NCBI RefSeq assembly: GCF_029852145.1
Contig: NC_079978.1
Span: forward strand, 8,494,001 to 8,558,000
Direction of reading: 5' to 3'
Source of the DNA: Microplitis mediator
Taxonomy: Eukaryota > Arthropoda > Insecta > Hymenoptera > Braconidae
DNA: 64,000 bases
The position numbers and the translations under genes were made by a program. This document shows, piece after piece, positions 46,801 to 56,313 of the stretch. The notes beneath the pieces are model-generated. The model was not told where the DNA came from. It did no database searches and saw only the letters and a list, made by a program, of their open reading frames with translations. Within the stretch, counting starts at the first letter, position 1. Every line of letters starts with the position of its first letter.

Positions 46801-49800
46801 GAAATATCTTTGAACGTATCGATTATGCTCAATTTCTCAAAAATTGTCGGAATTAATAAGCTGCTTCAAACGCCACCTCCAAAAGCCGAATCGGTTAATC
46901 CGTTCAGACGTTACAGAATATTCATATACAGACGTACGACATGCACACATCCATACACTTGGACATGATCTTGAAATTAGTCAGAATGGCTTCCTAGAAC
47001 CTCGAAATGTTAAGATCTGTTAGAAATTCGATTTTCGAAAATCGGACCGAAACCAATAACTTCTCTTATTTTAAAAATTATCAATTTTCTTAGCGGAAAG
47101 TTGAAAAGTTTTCTGGAGCACAATTGGATAGTCCAAAAAGTCTTCTTCTATGACGATTTTTACTTTTTCAAACTTATGTATAAATAATAATTTAATATAA
47201 ATTGACTATTAATTCCGGTGAAAACAATTTTGCAGTCGATGAATATCTCGATTCTCAATTATCAACTTCGCCAAAACATAGCGATCAGTCAATAGATTAC
47301 TGCTAATATAATGAACATATCACAACGAAAATTCGACTTAATATAGTAATATATTGTAGGATTTCCTGTTATTAATATACCTATCTCTGGAAATATATTA
47401 TTGTAGCACGTAAAATTTGTGGTTGAATATATATATATATATATATTTACAAATGTATACAAGAGAGAGGACGGCAGCCACACGCTACCATGGGAATACA
47501 CAGAAGCCATAAGAAATTCGATATCGTTCCTGTCGACTTCGCGGCCGTTCCGCAGTGGTGGTGCTTCCCACTTCCTCTCTCTTCATTATAGTATATATAC
47601 AAACCAATCTAGTAAAAACACCATGTCCAAGTGTAAGGATGCGATGTCTCATGACAACTTTTATATCTTTCAACAGTTGTGGCAGATTCGCACTAGGCAT
47701 GATCACGTCTCGGAAGTACGATCAAGTATCATCAATTCATTCTATATATACACACACACATACATTGTCTTACTATGTGGTTAATTTTATTTTCCCATGC
47801 GATCAGAATATAAATGTTTCAAAAATTTGCTCAGCTATTTTATTTATTATTTTGATAAATAGAATTAACTATTTATTTTTTCAACTTACTTCAGCTCAAA
47901 ACTTTCCATAATTATTTTCTAGATTAAAACTTAAATAGAATCACTAAAAAAAACCTAAACACCTCGATCTTGATTATAATTTAAAGTCCAATGACTTTTA
48001 ATTTGAAGTTTAAATTATTTTTCCATGAATTAAATTTGATAAAAAGTTACCCTTTAGAAATATGTTTCATAACATTGATTGCTGATTAAGCAAAACTTCC
48101 GAGAAACAAATTGTTTCTTGTTTATAAATTACCATAGTCATAACAATAATTAATAGAGAGAAAAGTTTTGGAACTAAAGAGAAAGATATCAACTGAGTGT
48201 ATAATTTTTACATCAACTTGATAAATTAATTAGAGAACAAAATATTATTTTAATTGAAATATAAAATAATTTCATATATATAATATTGACTAACGAATTT
48301 TGATAGTTATTACTTGATGAATCATAGTAGTCTACTTGACTAAAGTTAGCTTATTCATGCTGCAGCATTATAGTTTCATATTCTCAAAATATTAAACAAC
48401 CGAATTCCTCATACATTAGTTTCTTATAAAAATGGAACGAGATATTACTCAAGAATCTCACCCAGTATACATGTATATATATATTCTTAGTGCTTTTCCT
48501 GTGTCTTACAACGTTGTGGGAGAGATGGTAATGCATTACGTTGGGCTCGACGGCGATCTAAAATCGGATGTGGAGCAACGACCTTCGGGACAACACGGAT
48601 CATGAGTTGTATTTTTCATTCCGATATTTGAGTAGCCGGGATATGTGATAATGCTTCCGACTCACTAATTTCATCAATGGTCAAGTGCTGACTGATATAT
48701 TATAGCAAATAAATATATATCAATCAACAATCTCTTTCAAGTTAAATCATGTTACTGACCAACAGAATTCAAAATAAATGCAAACTCTTTCTTCACTACA
48801 TTTATAAAACTTCAGACGTTTTTGACGAAATATTTTTTCAGTCAAAATTTTAATTTAAATATTTGCCGTCAAAAATAATTATTTATTTGCAGTAATAAAC
48901 TAAGTGACATTTAAAGATCAAGATAATGAAGAAAATAATTACATAAATTATTCCATTAAATATATAATATATTCATTTATTTAACGGAATAAAATGTATT
49001 TCTGGCATTTCACCTTTTTTTTTTTAAATTTGATCTGTTAATTTACTGAAACGAGTACGAGATAAAATCTTTACTTTCAAAGGTTCGCTGGGTGTTATTT
49101 TTGATACGAAAAATTCTCAAATTAGCTAAAAATTTATACAAAGTTTATCTTTGAATTTAATAATTTATTGTCTACATAAATCATTTTATTTATGATAATA
49201 CTATCTAATAAAATATTAAATGCTGCGATAAAATTTTTGCTATACCATAAAACCAATCGTAAAGAATACAAAAATAGCCACCAATTTTTCGACTTCTTTT
49301 GATGGATTAATAAAATGACGATAGCTGTCAAAAAACAATAAAAATCTGACGACAGACATTTAAATTAAACTTTAAAGAAAAAATTCGGTTGAATATCCAA
49401 AAAAAGTCTGTAGTAATCTACATGCGTTGAATATTTTATAAAAAAATTATCCATCTGATCGAACTGCTACACTGAGGCCATTTATTTTTATTTAGTTTAT
49501 TTTATTATTTTTTTTTTAACGTATGCTAATTCAAAGCCTGCGGTCCATGATCGTCGTATTCACTGGCTCGTGAAAAAACGTGTTATTTCAAAAGAGTTGG
49601 GTATACTGTATCCAAAGAATCCAAAGATTAAAAATACAAAAAAATATATCCACACTTTAGTTAATTTTTTTTTTTTTTTATATTAATAACAGTTTTAATT
49701 TTTTGATATATATGTGATGTTCATATTCATCATTCGCTAACACACGCATATAATATAACATAGTACAACTGTTAATTTAAAAACTATCACTAACCTTTGT

Positions 49801-51981
49801 TCAGCAGCTCTATCACGTTGTCTTCTATTTTTGAACCAGTTGCTTACTTGTGTAGTAGTTAAGCCAGTACTTTCTGCCAGTTCACGTTTCTCTCTCGGTG
49901 ACGGATATGGATTTGAAGCATACCATTCTCTCAAAACACTTCTTGACTTTTCTTTGAAACAATAAGACGTTTCTTCGCCGTCCCAAATCGTCCTTGGTAA
50001 CGGAAACTTTCGTCTCACTCGATATTTCCCTAAAAAAATAAACCCATTTCATTAAATATAAAACATTTTAAACCAACACACATGTCCACAAACTATATAT
50101 TTATAAAAAATACAAACCAACAGCTCCAAGTGCTCTGCCACGAAGTCTTTCAGCTTCAATATAGTGAGCTTTGAGCCACAAGGCTTGTAGTTTTGGATGA
50201 TTGTGTGGACTAAATGAGTTGCTTTCAAGAATTTGGTAAAGCTGCTTGAAATTACATCGATGAAAGGCAACAATTGCCTTTGCCTTGAGCACACTTTCAT
50301 GCCGTTGAAGACGTGCACATTGTGGTAATGACCAGAGAAACCTGCCAAGACGTTCGATGGAACCAGCTTGCTGGAGTACCTGGACAGATGACACCATCGC
50401 CTTGAAGACGATAGACAGGAGGGGCACACTGTTAGTCGGCAGAACTCATCCCGATCTCCTCTTACTCTAGTATATCTTGTATATATTATCATTATCGTAT
50501 CCTCAATCATTATTATCTTTATCGATTTCCGATAGATCATCTCCCACAAACCCCTCATTAACCTACAGTTATTTATTAATTAACGGTTACCTAAATTATT
50601 ATTTTTTATTTTAATATTTTTATGACCTTTTTTCTTAAAACGGATTAACCCGAAATTGTTATTTCCTCGCGATACAAGACAACTAGCGCCCACGTCACAC
50701 GGATCATTAACGATACAATTGTTTTATGACTTTAAATACTGCATTCATATATATGTGTGTGTTATTGCATACATATATTTCATAGTATTATTATTAATTT
50801 AAATTATTAAAAGTTCCGTGTGACGAAAGCAAGGAGCTAACGACGTACGGCCGTTATTCGCGCAAACAATTAATTCATTATTTCATTTATAACTTTGGGT
50901 ATTCTAAATATTAATATTAGTTATATTGTTTGTAATATTATTAATTGCTGTATTATTTAAATTCATTATAAAAATTTAGTATTTAATATATAAGGAAATA
51001 TATTTATAGTTTAACGTTATTGTAATTATTTAACTGAACAATAAAAATAATAAAAACATATTTATAGTGAATTAATTTAAATCCCATTGACTGATATATT
51101 GTAAATATTATATTAATATAATGAACATAAACATACTTTCAAATACGGCTATTATTTCTTAACGTCGGATCACGCGCTGACAAACTTTAGTGTGCGGTTC
51201 AAAAATACTTGTATATATGATGATTCAAATGATATAATAAAAATATTTATTATTTTTCGTTCGTTGTCAGACCAAGCTATCGACGAAGCATTAAACTGAC
51301 ATTAAAAATTATTGGACCAAGAAAATAAAACATAATTTACGGAGTTATTTTATGTAACATAAATATTTTCAGTGTTTATGATTAAAAAATCAACATTGAT
51401 AATCTAACAAAAGAAATTATAAATAACAATGGATTATTATATCATTCGGTAATTCAATATTGACATAATAAGATAATTGTAAGTAAAAAAAGAAATTTTT
51501 GAACCGACCAACTACAGAATTCAAAATAAAATTTCGTTAGTTTTACTAAAAAAATATTAAACCCTGAAACTATTCATATATTTACTTGCGTTAAAAAAGT
51601 AACCGAACATTGAATTTTCTCTCAGTATAAAAACAAAATATATATGAACAAGAAAACAAACAATAAGCCAAAAAAAGGACTAACCTCACAAACGCAAGCA
51701 ACTTGCTCCTGAGTAAACCCAAAAGTGGGCAGCTTTTCATTAGTATTGGCACTAGCTCCAGCAGAGCTGGCAGGACTGTCTTGAGGGCTGTAAGTGGTAA
51801 GGGCTCCGGCACTACCAGTAATATTGTAAGTGCCAGCAGCATCGACGGACCCCGTGGCGTGACCACCCAGTGAGTTTGGGGTACCCTGGGGACTATAATC
51901 ACCAGTTGAACCGAGTACATCAGCTCCTGAAGACGGTCCCATAGCGCCACTGGTCCCCACGGCACCACCGTAGCCCATCAT
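30918..51981 (-). CDS. so: Sine oculis (SIX1/2 class homeodomain transcription factor)
   Basis: Five coding exons, 51981-51685, 50379-50118, 50029-49795, 32476-31996 and 31199-30918, give about 518 aa with consistent phases (0, 1, 2, 0). The SIX domain begins at FGFTQEQVACVCE (end of exon 1) and continues VLQQAGSIERLGRFLWSLPQ through ESVLKAKAIVAFHR and FSPHNHPKLQALWLKAHY (exon 2). The homeodomain (exon 3) has IWDGEETSYCFKEKSR, the Six1/2 subclass signature, and recognition helix TTTQVSNWFKNRRQR. Exon 4 adds a DSSSESGDD stretch, nine Gln and His/Pro-rich sequence. Exon 5 is Met/Gly-rich and ends GDYHSL, like the YQHL end of Drosophila So. So binds DNA in the nucleus and works with Eyes absent in the retinal determination network (family knowledge). 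The start is uncertain: ATG 51981 is the first in-frame Met, but the frame is open back to about 52098. Intron 3 is about 17.3 kb. Confidence 0.95.
31252..31560. mobile_element. ACTCCG-type MITE in so intron 4
   Basis: Starts TA then CACTGTAAAAAATCGGGAG. The right end is eroded (GTTTTACTATA). ACTCCG/CGGAGT motifs recur in both orientations. Same family as 39852-40201 and 43569-44310. Confidence 0.7.
31591..31826. mobile_element. GGCCAC-family MITE in so intron 4
   Basis: TAGGGTGAAGGTACCGTTTT and then TGGCCAC open it. The reverse complement of the right end is TAGGGTAGAAGTAGCATTTG and then TGGCCACTGCTCC. It matches 17565-18046 without the 40-bp array. Confidence 0.75.
31996..32476 (-). CDS. 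so: so exon 4
   Basis: Acceptor TGAATGTTCCAG|TGGCC and donor CCACAG|GTAATT. Encodes 160 codons: acidic-serine block, nine-residue Gln run, His-rich and Pro-rich segments. The open frame upstream of the acceptor is intronic. Confidence 0.9.
32830..33020. promoter_or_regulatory. GC-rich island at the 3' end of so intron 3 (candidate enhancer)
   Basis: A roughly 190-bp block of balanced composition (for example GGTGCTGCACGCGCAGC and GGTGACGTCTCG, a CRE-like TGACGT) in otherwise A/T-rich intron, 350 bp from exon 4. Its regulatory role is inference. Confidence 0.3.
35503..35855. mobile_element. CTACTAT-type inverted-repeat element
   Basis: The left ACCCGAAGCAATAAAAATTG and the right end, reverse-complemented (GGAGAAGAAAAATTGTAG), both run into CTACTAT-like words, which recur internally in both orientations. 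The left boundary could instead be about 35061 (ACGGAGAAGAA). A motif relative lies at about 42580-42810. Confidence 0.5.
35857..35998. mobile_element. TCTCTAAACATGAATTAGTG-family MITE, copy 1
   Basis: Near-perfect ends: CTCTCTAAACATGAATTAG and, reverse-complemented, CTCTCTAAACATGAATAAG. The interior holds AGTGAATATTCACTAA palindromes. It is the first of three copies in a row. Confidence 0.8.
36035..36205. mobile_element. TCTCTAAA-family MITE, copy 2
   Basis: TACTCTCGAAAAATGAAG opens and TTCATTTGTAGAGAGTA closes. It holds the TATAGCTGG / CAGCTATAA inner inverted pair also seen at 45085-45236. Confidence 0.65.
36282..36447. mobile_element. TCTCTAAA-family MITE, copy 3
   Basis: CTCTCTAAAAACGAATCAGT opens and ATTTCAAATTTAAGAGAAT closes. 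Close to 56148-56313 in the opposite orientation, including the ACTAGTAAACAGTGA centre. Confidence 0.75.
37402..37585. mobile_element. CACAGAAAA-type MITE, CTTGCGCCAAG subfamily, shorter copy
   Basis: TA-flanked CACAGAAAAATGAATTT ... TTTTTTTTCTGTG. It lacks about 60 internal bp present in 28479-28722. Confidence 0.8.
39852..40201. mobile_element. ACTCCG-type MITE, nested
   Basis: CACTGTAAAAAATTAGTGGA opens and CCCAATTTTTTACAATG closes. TA flanks are at 39850-39851 and 40202-40203. ACTCC/GGAGT words fill the interior in both orientations. Confidence 0.85.
40252..40457. mobile_element. MITE built of alternating CAACAGGA / TCCTGTTG units, nested
   Basis: CACCGAAAAAAAAATAAGTG and, reverse-complemented from the right, CACAGAAAAAAAAATACACG are the ends. 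Between them CAACAGGAT and ATCCTGTTG alternate about ten times, with GCTGCAACAGGA/TCCTGTTGCAGC palindromes. Open frames on both strands are by-products. Confidence 0.85.
41667..42480. mobile_element. AACACA-type MITE with an internal insertion
   Basis: CACAGTAAAAAATATTGTG opens and CACAATATTTTTTACCGTG closes. AACACA/TGTGTT recurs in two blocks (41680-41910 and 42270-42470). The middle (about 42005-42188) is an unrelated palindromic MITE. Confidence 0.75.
42005..42188. mobile_element. Palindromic MITE (GTCTGCTAAC family), nested
   Basis: It ends GACTGTCTGCTAACTTTAGG then ATCAT, like 7383-7593. The centre AAATTGCATCTGTAGC / TTCTACATGCGCAT is the same hairpin type. The left edge is uncertain. 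Confidence 0.55.
42580..42810. repeat. CTACT/AGTAG-rich repeat segment
   Basis: Words such as ACTACT, TAGTAGT and TACTATT recur in both orientations, like 35503-35855. No clean termini were found. Confidence 0.35.
43193..43440. mobile_element. CAAGAA/TTCTTG-rich element, one clear terminus
   Basis: TA then CACAGTTAAAAAAATTAAC marks the left end. CTTGGTTCAAG, TTCTTGAAAGAA and CCCAAGAA...TTCTCTTGG recur inside. The right terminus is not clear. Confidence 0.45.
43569..44310. mobile_element. ACTCCG-type MITE enlarged by a GT microsatellite
   Basis: TA-flanked CACTGTAAAAAATCCGGAG and TCCGCGAATTTTTTACAGTG ends. ACTCCG/CGGAGT words are dense on each side of an inserted block (about 43770-44130) that contains the GT-rich tract. 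Confidence 0.85.
43813..44055. repeat. GT-rich microsatellite/minisatellite
   Basis: A pure GT tract of about 40 bp at 43830-43872 is followed by degenerate TGTGCAAATTTGTGCGTGTG units. The Cys/Val and His/Thr frames across it are artefacts. Confidence 0.95.
44728..44938. mobile_element. CAAGAA/TTCTTG-rich element, right terminus clear
   Basis: It ends TTTTTTTTTCTGTG followed by TA. CCAAGTAAA...TTACTTGG and TTCTTGATTCAAGAA palindromes fill it. The left terminus is not identified. Confidence 0.45.
44946..45018 (-). pseudogene. tRNA-like sequence with intact A and B boxes
   Basis: On the minus strand TAGCTCAACTGG fits an A box and GGTTCAACTC a B box, about 30 nt apart. A TCGG/CCGA stem with a 7-nt loop could be an anticodon arm (loop CGCGTAG). 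Acceptor and T stems do not pair, so this is a tRNA pseudogene or SINE head, not a functional tRNA. Confidence 0.5.
45085..45236. mobile_element. TCTCTAAA-family MITE, copy with TATAGCTG centre
   Basis: CCTCTAAAAATGAATTAGTG opens and TTCATGTTTAGAGAG closes. The inner pair CAGCTATAAGTATACCA / TGGTATACTTATAGCTG is a near-perfect palindrome. Confidence 0.8.
45421..45616. mobile_element. CACAGAAAA-type MITE, same family as 23899-24100
   Basis: CACAGAAAACAAG opens and CAATTTTTTTTCTGTG closes. The reverse complement shares AAAGTAGAAATCTCCTCTG and TTGATTTGGTTC with 23899-24100. Confidence 0.75.
46690..47104. mobile_element. AACTTCCCGC-family element, truncated and degraded copy
   Basis: It shares GAGCTGATTAGATTTTGGAA, ATCGGACCGAAACCAATAAC and the terminal CAATTTTCTTAGCGGAAAGT with the copies at 4308 and 58992. 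The left terminus is missing. Confidence 0.7.
49795..50029 (-). CDS. so: so exon 3 (homeodomain)
   Basis: Acceptor TTTTTTTAG|GGAAAT and donor CAAAG|GTTAGT. Encodes GKYRVRRKFPLPRTIWDGEE to QRDRAAEQ, nearly the whole homeodomain. Confidence 0.97.
50118..50379 (-). CDS. so: so exon 2 (most of the SIX domain)
   Basis: Acceptor TCTGTCCAG|GTACTC and donor GTTG|GTTTGT. Encodes VLQQAGSIERLG to RGRALGAVG. The open frame upstream (VSSVQ) is intronic. Confidence 0.97.
51685..51981 (-). CDS. so: so exon 1 (N-terminus and start of SIX domain)
   Basis: The donor is TGTGAG|GTTAGT. Encodes a Gly/Ser/Ala-rich N-terminus with two similar TYSPQ/DYSPQ motifs (DYSPQGTP, TYSPQDSP), then EKLPTFGFTQEQVACVCE. The first in-frame ATG pair is at 51976-51981. 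Coding-like sequence continues upstream to an in-frame TAA at about 52098, so either the start is 51981 or an upstream exon exists. Confidence 0.85.
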
Positions 51982-52560
51982 CACCTCATTGGGGCCAATA
52001 ACGCCCCCAGGTACACCGTTACCTCCACCCTCCACTGTGAACTTGACACGTTCTCCACACACTGTCTCACCAACACTTGAGTTGTTACTTTATATACTTA
52101 AATTATACTTATTCCTCTTTATCAATTTATTTCTCCAAAACCCAACTTACTATGCCTACTTGTATTTATTGTGTCTATGCGCTCACAATTTACTACCCAA
52201 AATCTTTATTTTCCATCAGTAGAAAAGTAAAATTGTTTTATCATCATGTCTTCTGACAAGTATTTGCATAATTAACAAAAATAAAATAATAAAAATGATA
52301 ATGAAAGCGTGTAGTTTTGATCACTTGAACGACATTCGACAGATAGAAATGGAAAACTAAATACAAGTAGATTTAAAATATAGAGTAAAGTATACACGGA
52401 CTTCTTGAAGCAAGATATTTTTAGTCGAGCCACTGGTGCTGCTGCTACTGCTGTTGCCTCTGCCTACTCTGTGTACACTCTCTACACCACTCTAACACCA
52501 GGGATATTTCTCGAATTACCAAGCTACCGCGAGGTCAACTACAATTATTCTCTAATCCGT
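51982..52560 (-). other. so: Probable so 5' UTR / upstream region
   Basis: An open, Gly-rich frame without ATG extends to about 52098. A second island at 52420-52560 (GGCAACAGCAGTAGCAGCAG on the minus strand) may be an additional 5' UTR exon. No clear pyrimidine-tract acceptor precedes 52098. Confidence 0.35.
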
Positions 52561-53329
52561 TGGCCTCTTTTTCATTAAAAATACATGGATTTTTTTAAAA
52601 TTCATACACGTTTTAATTGTCTTGTATTACTTGATCACATGCTACCCAATATCTGATTAATGGCAAAACGGATTTTATGTTCCTAGATGATAACAAGGAT
52701 TTATACCTTGTTTTTTTTTTTTATTACACGTTTATATATTTTACAGGTTGTACAATAAGTATATATATGAACACACAGTCTGAGATGTGAATATACGGTA
52801 TTTATAGACTCATATTCTCGTCTCTCTACTTCCTAAATATATTTTTCTCAAGCGAACCAGCACTCTATTATTAGTTCAGCCACTAGTGAGAATGTGATAT
52901 CCCAACTTAAATATCAAATTAAACATTTTTTTTTCATTTGTCAAGTTATATTATATTCACATATAACACACTTTCCATGACGTCCATTAAATATGTATAT
53001 ATATAACATATAATAATTTAAAATATATATAAATTGAATTATCGCATTAAATGATATGCAACACTAGATAATTAACACACAATTCACTAGATTAAAATCA
53101 CTATTTGAATGTTCAAAATAGCATTCTTCAATAAATAACATAAATATTTATTGTTTTTATCCTAATAATCATCATCGTTATTATTATCCCTGACTAATCC
53201 ACTTTAGGTCATAAGAAAAACAACACTTTAATGAGTTTACTAGGTGTTACAACACACAGCTTCACCACTATGATGACGTTCGCTAACGCACGCATGTGAG
53301 ACGACTGGTTCGCGCACAACATCTTAACT

Positions 53330-53500
53330 GTTCCGTTTCAGCATCCTCGTGCCTCCACCAAATCACACATTGGTAGGGGCGTGACCTTTCAGTGTGTTCA
53401 GGGCCCAGGAATATAAACGTCTATTGGATAGCAGGCGTGGTCAGCTTTGTAACGCCTCTGTACTATTGGTTGCTGAATATGTTACCAACTAACTAGTTAC
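53330..53500 (-). promoter_or_regulatory. so: Candidate so promoter
   Basis: A GC-richer block with two CCAAT boxes on the minus strand (CAACCAATAGTAC near 53465 and TATCCAATAGACG near 53430), then TTTATATTCC near 53415 and GC-rich GGTCACGCCCC near 53380. Order and strand fit transcription towards so. Distance to the coding start is about 1.4 kb. Confidence 0.35.
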
Positions 53501-56147
53501 GCGATAGTTGAACCCACTTTTTTACCCCTTCGAAATAACTAAATCGAGCTAAAAAACTTAGGGGTATGAGCATGTGACTCAGAACTTTTATATGTGCCCC
53601 CGCCTTTTATTTATTTGCACTCAGGATGTTTTGTTGTTATTGTATAAAACTTTTTCAATGTTCAATCTCTTTGTGTTATATTCAAACTTAACATTTTTTT
53701 TAATATTCATAAAACTACTTTTTTTAAAATAACACTTTTTGTGTTTGTCGAAAGTCGGTGTTTGTTTACATACAAAAAAAAATAAAGTTTTGGAATAAAT
53801 TTGTTCATAATAAATTTTGAAAGAACCAGTTGCATAAATTTTCATGAAAACTTTTTAATTGAAGATGATAAACAAATCATATGACAGTTAAGAAAGTTCA
53901 TGAGACTTTGACATTAATTGAAGAAATAGAAACAAGTAGTTACGGTCAATTTACTTGGAAACAGTAATATAATTATTGTAATAGTATTTTTATAAAATTA
54001 TAGTATGCAATTTAAAATAAAAACGTTTTGTTAACTGTATAAATAACTAATCGCAATTGTTTATATATAATCTAGAATAGAAAACCATATTTTTAAGTGA
54101 TATGTATACCAACATCTTGCGACTTTTCTGCTCGGAAAACAATATATGTTTTTTCAGACTAAAAAGCTAAGTTTATACAGAAAATATGTGCTGTGTCGGA
54201 AGTTATGAAAATAAATGTTTAACTAAATTTTTGGGTACACGGTTGATGGGTTAAAAACCACATTTCTGGGACTGGAGTCCTTTCCGCCGGCAAAGGAGAG
54301 AAAGAAGGAAAAACATCAGGCCCTGACAGAAGAACAGTTGAGCCGTTTGTTTTACGTATGCAACCTTCTTCTCGGCATTGAGCCAGTTTGATTGACACGG
54401 GACGACGTGGATGTCTGGTGTCACTGATGGAACTTCTTCCACGTGTTGAGGATTCTGCCTCTACTCTCTCCGTTTTTTTTTTTTTTTAATTTTTTTTTTT
54501 AATTTTAAGAATTCTCCAAAGAGTCTTAACGAATATATCAAAGCTCAATTTAACCGTATTAGAAATATTTAATTAATTTACGATTATTATAGAGCTCAAA
54601 ATTTGATTCTGCGGCAATTATAGTTTTAATTTAAGAGCGATTGTTATAATGCCTTTAAAAAATAAAAACTCAGTTTATTTTATAAAAAATAATTCAAACA
54701 ATTTATGAGGTCAAAGCAGTAGCATTTATTTATTTATTTTTATTCTACAAATCACACCTGAATAACTGACATTTTATATCCAATTTGTGTTCAAAAAACC
54801 AAGACTACTGCATTGGGATATCCTGCTGTGACCTCTTTCAACAGAGCCGTCAGAAAGAGTGCTTCTGAAATCTCTTTCGCTTTCTTTCGTATTATTTCTT
54901 TACCCATAATATATATCTATGTAAAACACATACATCATAATCTTTCAAAATTTTAATTTAAACTATTCTGACCCACGAGTGTTTGGCAAAGTAGCATGTG
55001 TCAGCGGATAATAAAAATGATATATGTTTTACAATCGCATTCAAATAAGTATTATTAATTCATCCAGGTAGAACAATATTAAAGAGTGTCAAATTTTTGC
55101 CACAGCACAATCATCTATTACCACTGGATATGGTGATGAATAAAGAATAAAATAAAAATATTGAATTCACAAACACAGCATATATTAAATATAAATAATA
55201 AAGGCAATAAATGATGAACATATGGACATTAATTCCCGTGTTGTTCTGATGACCAACGGAAGAAAAATTCCATGTTATTGCACAACAATGAGAGTTGGGG
55301 AACAACATCTTTTTTTAGAAAAAGACAGAAGGACATGAAAGAATAAAATAAAAGTAAAAACGGCCGTATAACAGATAGAAAAACCGTAAAAGAGAGCATC
55401 TAATCAAGTAAAAGTAAAAAGTACAATATGTTTATATATATATATTGGTTTCCCATATAAGAATACGACAGCGCACATTTACGAAGAAATATTTTAGGGA
55501 GAAACTCATCACTACAGAAGCAGTATACCAGTGTATACATGTTATTTCGCTTGTCAACTGCTATCGTTTGTCTACAAAAGCTTTACAGAGGCGCCAGGTA
55601 TACGGTCCGGTTTTGACGGGGCCTCATGGCGAGTTTGAATACCCACGTAATTGCGCCACGTCCTGGGACCCATTCACGTCATTGCATTTTCGACTAGCTT
55701 AAATATATAAAGCAATCCTAGCATTTACGTGTGCGGTGTATACCCCGGTATGAAAAAACCGATGAACAACCACCAATCTTCATTGTTAATCTCAAAAGTG
55801 TTGAGGTTAACTATATTGTTGATGCTTGTCAAAGATTAAATCACTATAAAAAGTCTACATCATTGCAAAATTATGATCAACGAGCTTACATTCAGTGACA
55901 TTCGTTTTTACTAGTCAATGTATAATTTATTAATGACATATTGATGCTACAAACTTTGAGTAGTTTACTTATTGTATTAATCGGAAAATTTTCAACTCTC
56001 GTTTGTATTGAACTATAGTTTTACTTAAATCTGTTTAGGATCATCTTTAACGGTTAGAAAAAAAAGGGATAAAGTAAACTTATCCTGGTTATACTATTTC
56101 AACTTGACATGCTACACTGCTGTATTATTGAATAAATAGTACTTTCT
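53501..56147. other. Upstream intergenic DNA with islands
   Basis: GC-richer islands are at 54240-54460, 54780-54870 and 55560-55760, within A/T-rich sequence. No gene is supported. They may be upstream regulatory elements of so. Confidence 0.4.
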
Positions 56148-56313
56148 ACTCTCTTAAATTTGAAATAGTGAAAATAGTGACTATTCACTGTTTACTAGTG
56201 AAAAGTATGTCACTAATTCAAATAGTGGTATATTTTCCACTAGTAAACAGTGACTATTCACTGCCAAATAGTGGATTGTCACGTGATTTTCACTAATTCG
56301 TTTGTAGAGAGTA
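56148..56313. mobile_element. TCTCTAAA-family MITE, uninterrupted copy
   Basis: TACTCTCTTAAATTTGAAAT opens and ACTAATTCGTTTGTAGAGAG closes. It provides the empty reference site for the nested locus 39804-40522. Confidence 0.85.

Larger units (their letters stand above)
32477..49794 (-). other. so: so intron 3, about 17.3 kb
   Basis: Separates the homeodomain exon from the C-terminal exons. It contains more than a dozen MITEs (listed separately) and GC-richer islands at 32830-33020, 33360-33700, 33880-34080, 38440-38760, 40620-40820, 41210-41590, 46140-46450, 47460-47740 and 48420-48680. Open frames of 103 aa (41279-41590) and about 149 aa (33367-33816) cross islands but show no recognisable domain or splice context. 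The islands are candidate enhancers of so. Confidence 0.7.
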
